Source of the DNA: Acidobacteriota bacterium
Lineage (GTDB): Bacteria; Acidobacteriota; Terriglobia; Bryobacterales; Bryobacteraceae
Assembly (NCBI GenBank): GCA_018268875.1
Contig: JAFDVT010000205.1
Location: 1-5,691 of the forward strand
Reading direction: 5' to 3'
Length of the DNA stretch: 5,691 nucleotides
Numbering within the stretch: the stretch's first letter is position 1; every line of letters starts with the position of its first letter. Below the pieces are notes generated by a model. That model ran no database searches. It was not told the origin of the DNA and was given only the letters and a program-made list of their open reading frames with translations. A program made the position numbers and the translations under genes. This document shows positions 4,991-5,691 of the stretch, in pieces.

Positions 4991-5691
4991 TAATTGGGAG
5001 AAAGCGAAATGAGCGCGGTGGCGCTCACCAGCAGCACGAACATCAGCATCACCTGCGTCCGGACGCGCGCGCCGGCGCCGCTGAATTCGCCCCACGCTAC
5101 GGTTCCCCAGGTCACGCCGAGCACCAGAATGCCCAGGCTCAACGCGTAGGTCAGCACGGTGCCGATCTGTTGATTCGGCGGTACGGAGCCGGATAGCATC
5201 AATGCGGCAAAACCGGCCATGGCGATCGCTCCGGCGGCAAGGCCGAGGATGTGCGATTTGAAGCCGCCGCGCTTCCAGTAGGCCGCGATGCCAAGCGGTT
5301 CGCCTTCAATCGGAAAGTTCATCCAGAACGGCGACACGAGCAGCGAGACAAAGAGCATGCCCACGGCGAAGAACATAATGACGACGTAGGGAGGGATGCC
5401 AAGATCGCCTTCGCGCGACATGTCGAGCAGCAGGGGCACGGGCGCAAAGAACAGTCCCGCCAGCAGGCTGAGCACGACGCCTTTGGTGGCGATGGACTTG
5501 GTTTTGCCGGTCTTGCGGGGGCGACGGGTGGGCGCGCCGCGCGGAACCGGTCCGGTTGGTTCGGCGGCCGCCGCCTGCTGCGCCGCTTCGATGGCGCGGC
5601 GCACCTGGGCGGCCATCCCATGGGCCTTTGCCGTCACTACCATGGCGCCGATCAGCAGAATTCCGCCAGCCAGCAGCATCGTCATGTTGCC
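4987..5691 (-). CDS. Multi-spanning permease, GRP/RhaT-like branch of the drug/metabolite transporter superfamily; N-terminus beyond the window
   Basis: An inner-membrane transporter by topology; the substrate (sugar, ureide or other) cannot be read. The frame is open to the right edge (234 residues), and the ATG at 5685-5683 is probably internal because the sequence begins directly in a membrane segment. Counting from that Met, hydrophobic segments lie at about 3-18, 70-90, 98-120, 145-166, 173-198 and 209-228. This fits segments 5-10 of a ten-helix, two-half permease. Between the first and second segments is a long Ala-rich, then basic linker (about 24-66, with TRRPRKTGKTK), expected in the cytoplasm. 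The closing pattern, LTYALSLGILVLGVTWGTVA followed by WGEF, then a short loop and a final helix ending ISLSP, resembles the last two helices of GRP-type permeases. The gene overlaps the secreted protein gene stop-to-stop. The superfamily call is fairly secure; the subfamily is tentative. Confidence 0.78.
   Translation of the reverse strand, partial: GNMTMLLAGGILLIGAMVVTAKAHGMAAQVRRAIEAAQQAAAAEPTGPVPRGAPTRRPRKTGKTKSIATKGVVLSLLAGLFFAPVPLLLDMSREGDLGIPPYVVIMFFAVGMLFVSLLVSPFWMNFPIEGEPLGIAAYWKRGGFKSHILGLAAGAIAMAGFAALMLSGSVPPNQQIGTVLTYALSLGILVLGVTWGTVAWGEFSGAGARVRTQVMLMFVLLVSATALISLSPNY

Overview
The window is 5.7 kb of compact, GC-rich (roughly 60% or more by eye) bacterial chromosome. It holds five protein-coding genes and almost no non-coding DNA. 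No rRNA, tRNA, CRISPR array, insertion sequence or phage gene is visible. The gene set is housekeeping and accessory metabolism plus one large secreted protein. Its style (an AIM24 protein with a zinc ribbon, a GRP/RhaT-like permease, and a secreted protein with an 'FDQYFFG...VPPSF' block and an Ig-like tail) reminds me of Acidobacteriota of the Solibacter/Bryobacter type. That placement is inference, not proof.

Layout from left to right: (1) 1-951, minus strand: the first 317 residues of an iron-sulfur L-serine dehydratase, whose C-terminal third lies beyond the left edge. (2) 952-995: a 44-base divergent intergenic region containing an interrupted dyad. (3) 996-2015, plus strand: a 339-residue protein matching only the catalytic half of cobalamin-independent methionine synthase (MetE). 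The zinc ligands are intact, but Lys stands where MetE has its proton-donor His. (4) 2012-2908, minus strand: a zinc ribbon fused to an AIM24/DUF124 domain. (5) 2909-2935: a 27-base divergent gap with an AT-rich block. (6) 2936-4990, plus strand: a 684-residue exported protein with a nidogen-like region, a HEASH zincin-type motif and an Ig-like C-terminus. (7) 4987-5691, minus strand: the C-terminal 234 residues of a multi-spanning permease resembling the GRP/RhaT branch of the drug/metabolite transporter superfamily.

The genes alternate strictly in strand (-, +, -, +, -), so none is co-transcribed with a neighbour inside the window. Both convergent junctions are four-base overlaps made of the same TTAG, in which the two stop codons interlock. 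Both divergent junctions are under 50 bases, so promoters must overlap each other or the facing coding regions. The clearest possible functional link is between the divergent serine dehydratase and MetE-like genes, since serine and methionine meet in one-carbon and sulfur amino-acid metabolism. The other three genes have no evident link to each other.

The best leads are the MetE-like protein with its altered active site, the secreted HEASH protein, and the dyad between the first two genes. I see no defence system, biosynthetic cluster or mobile element.
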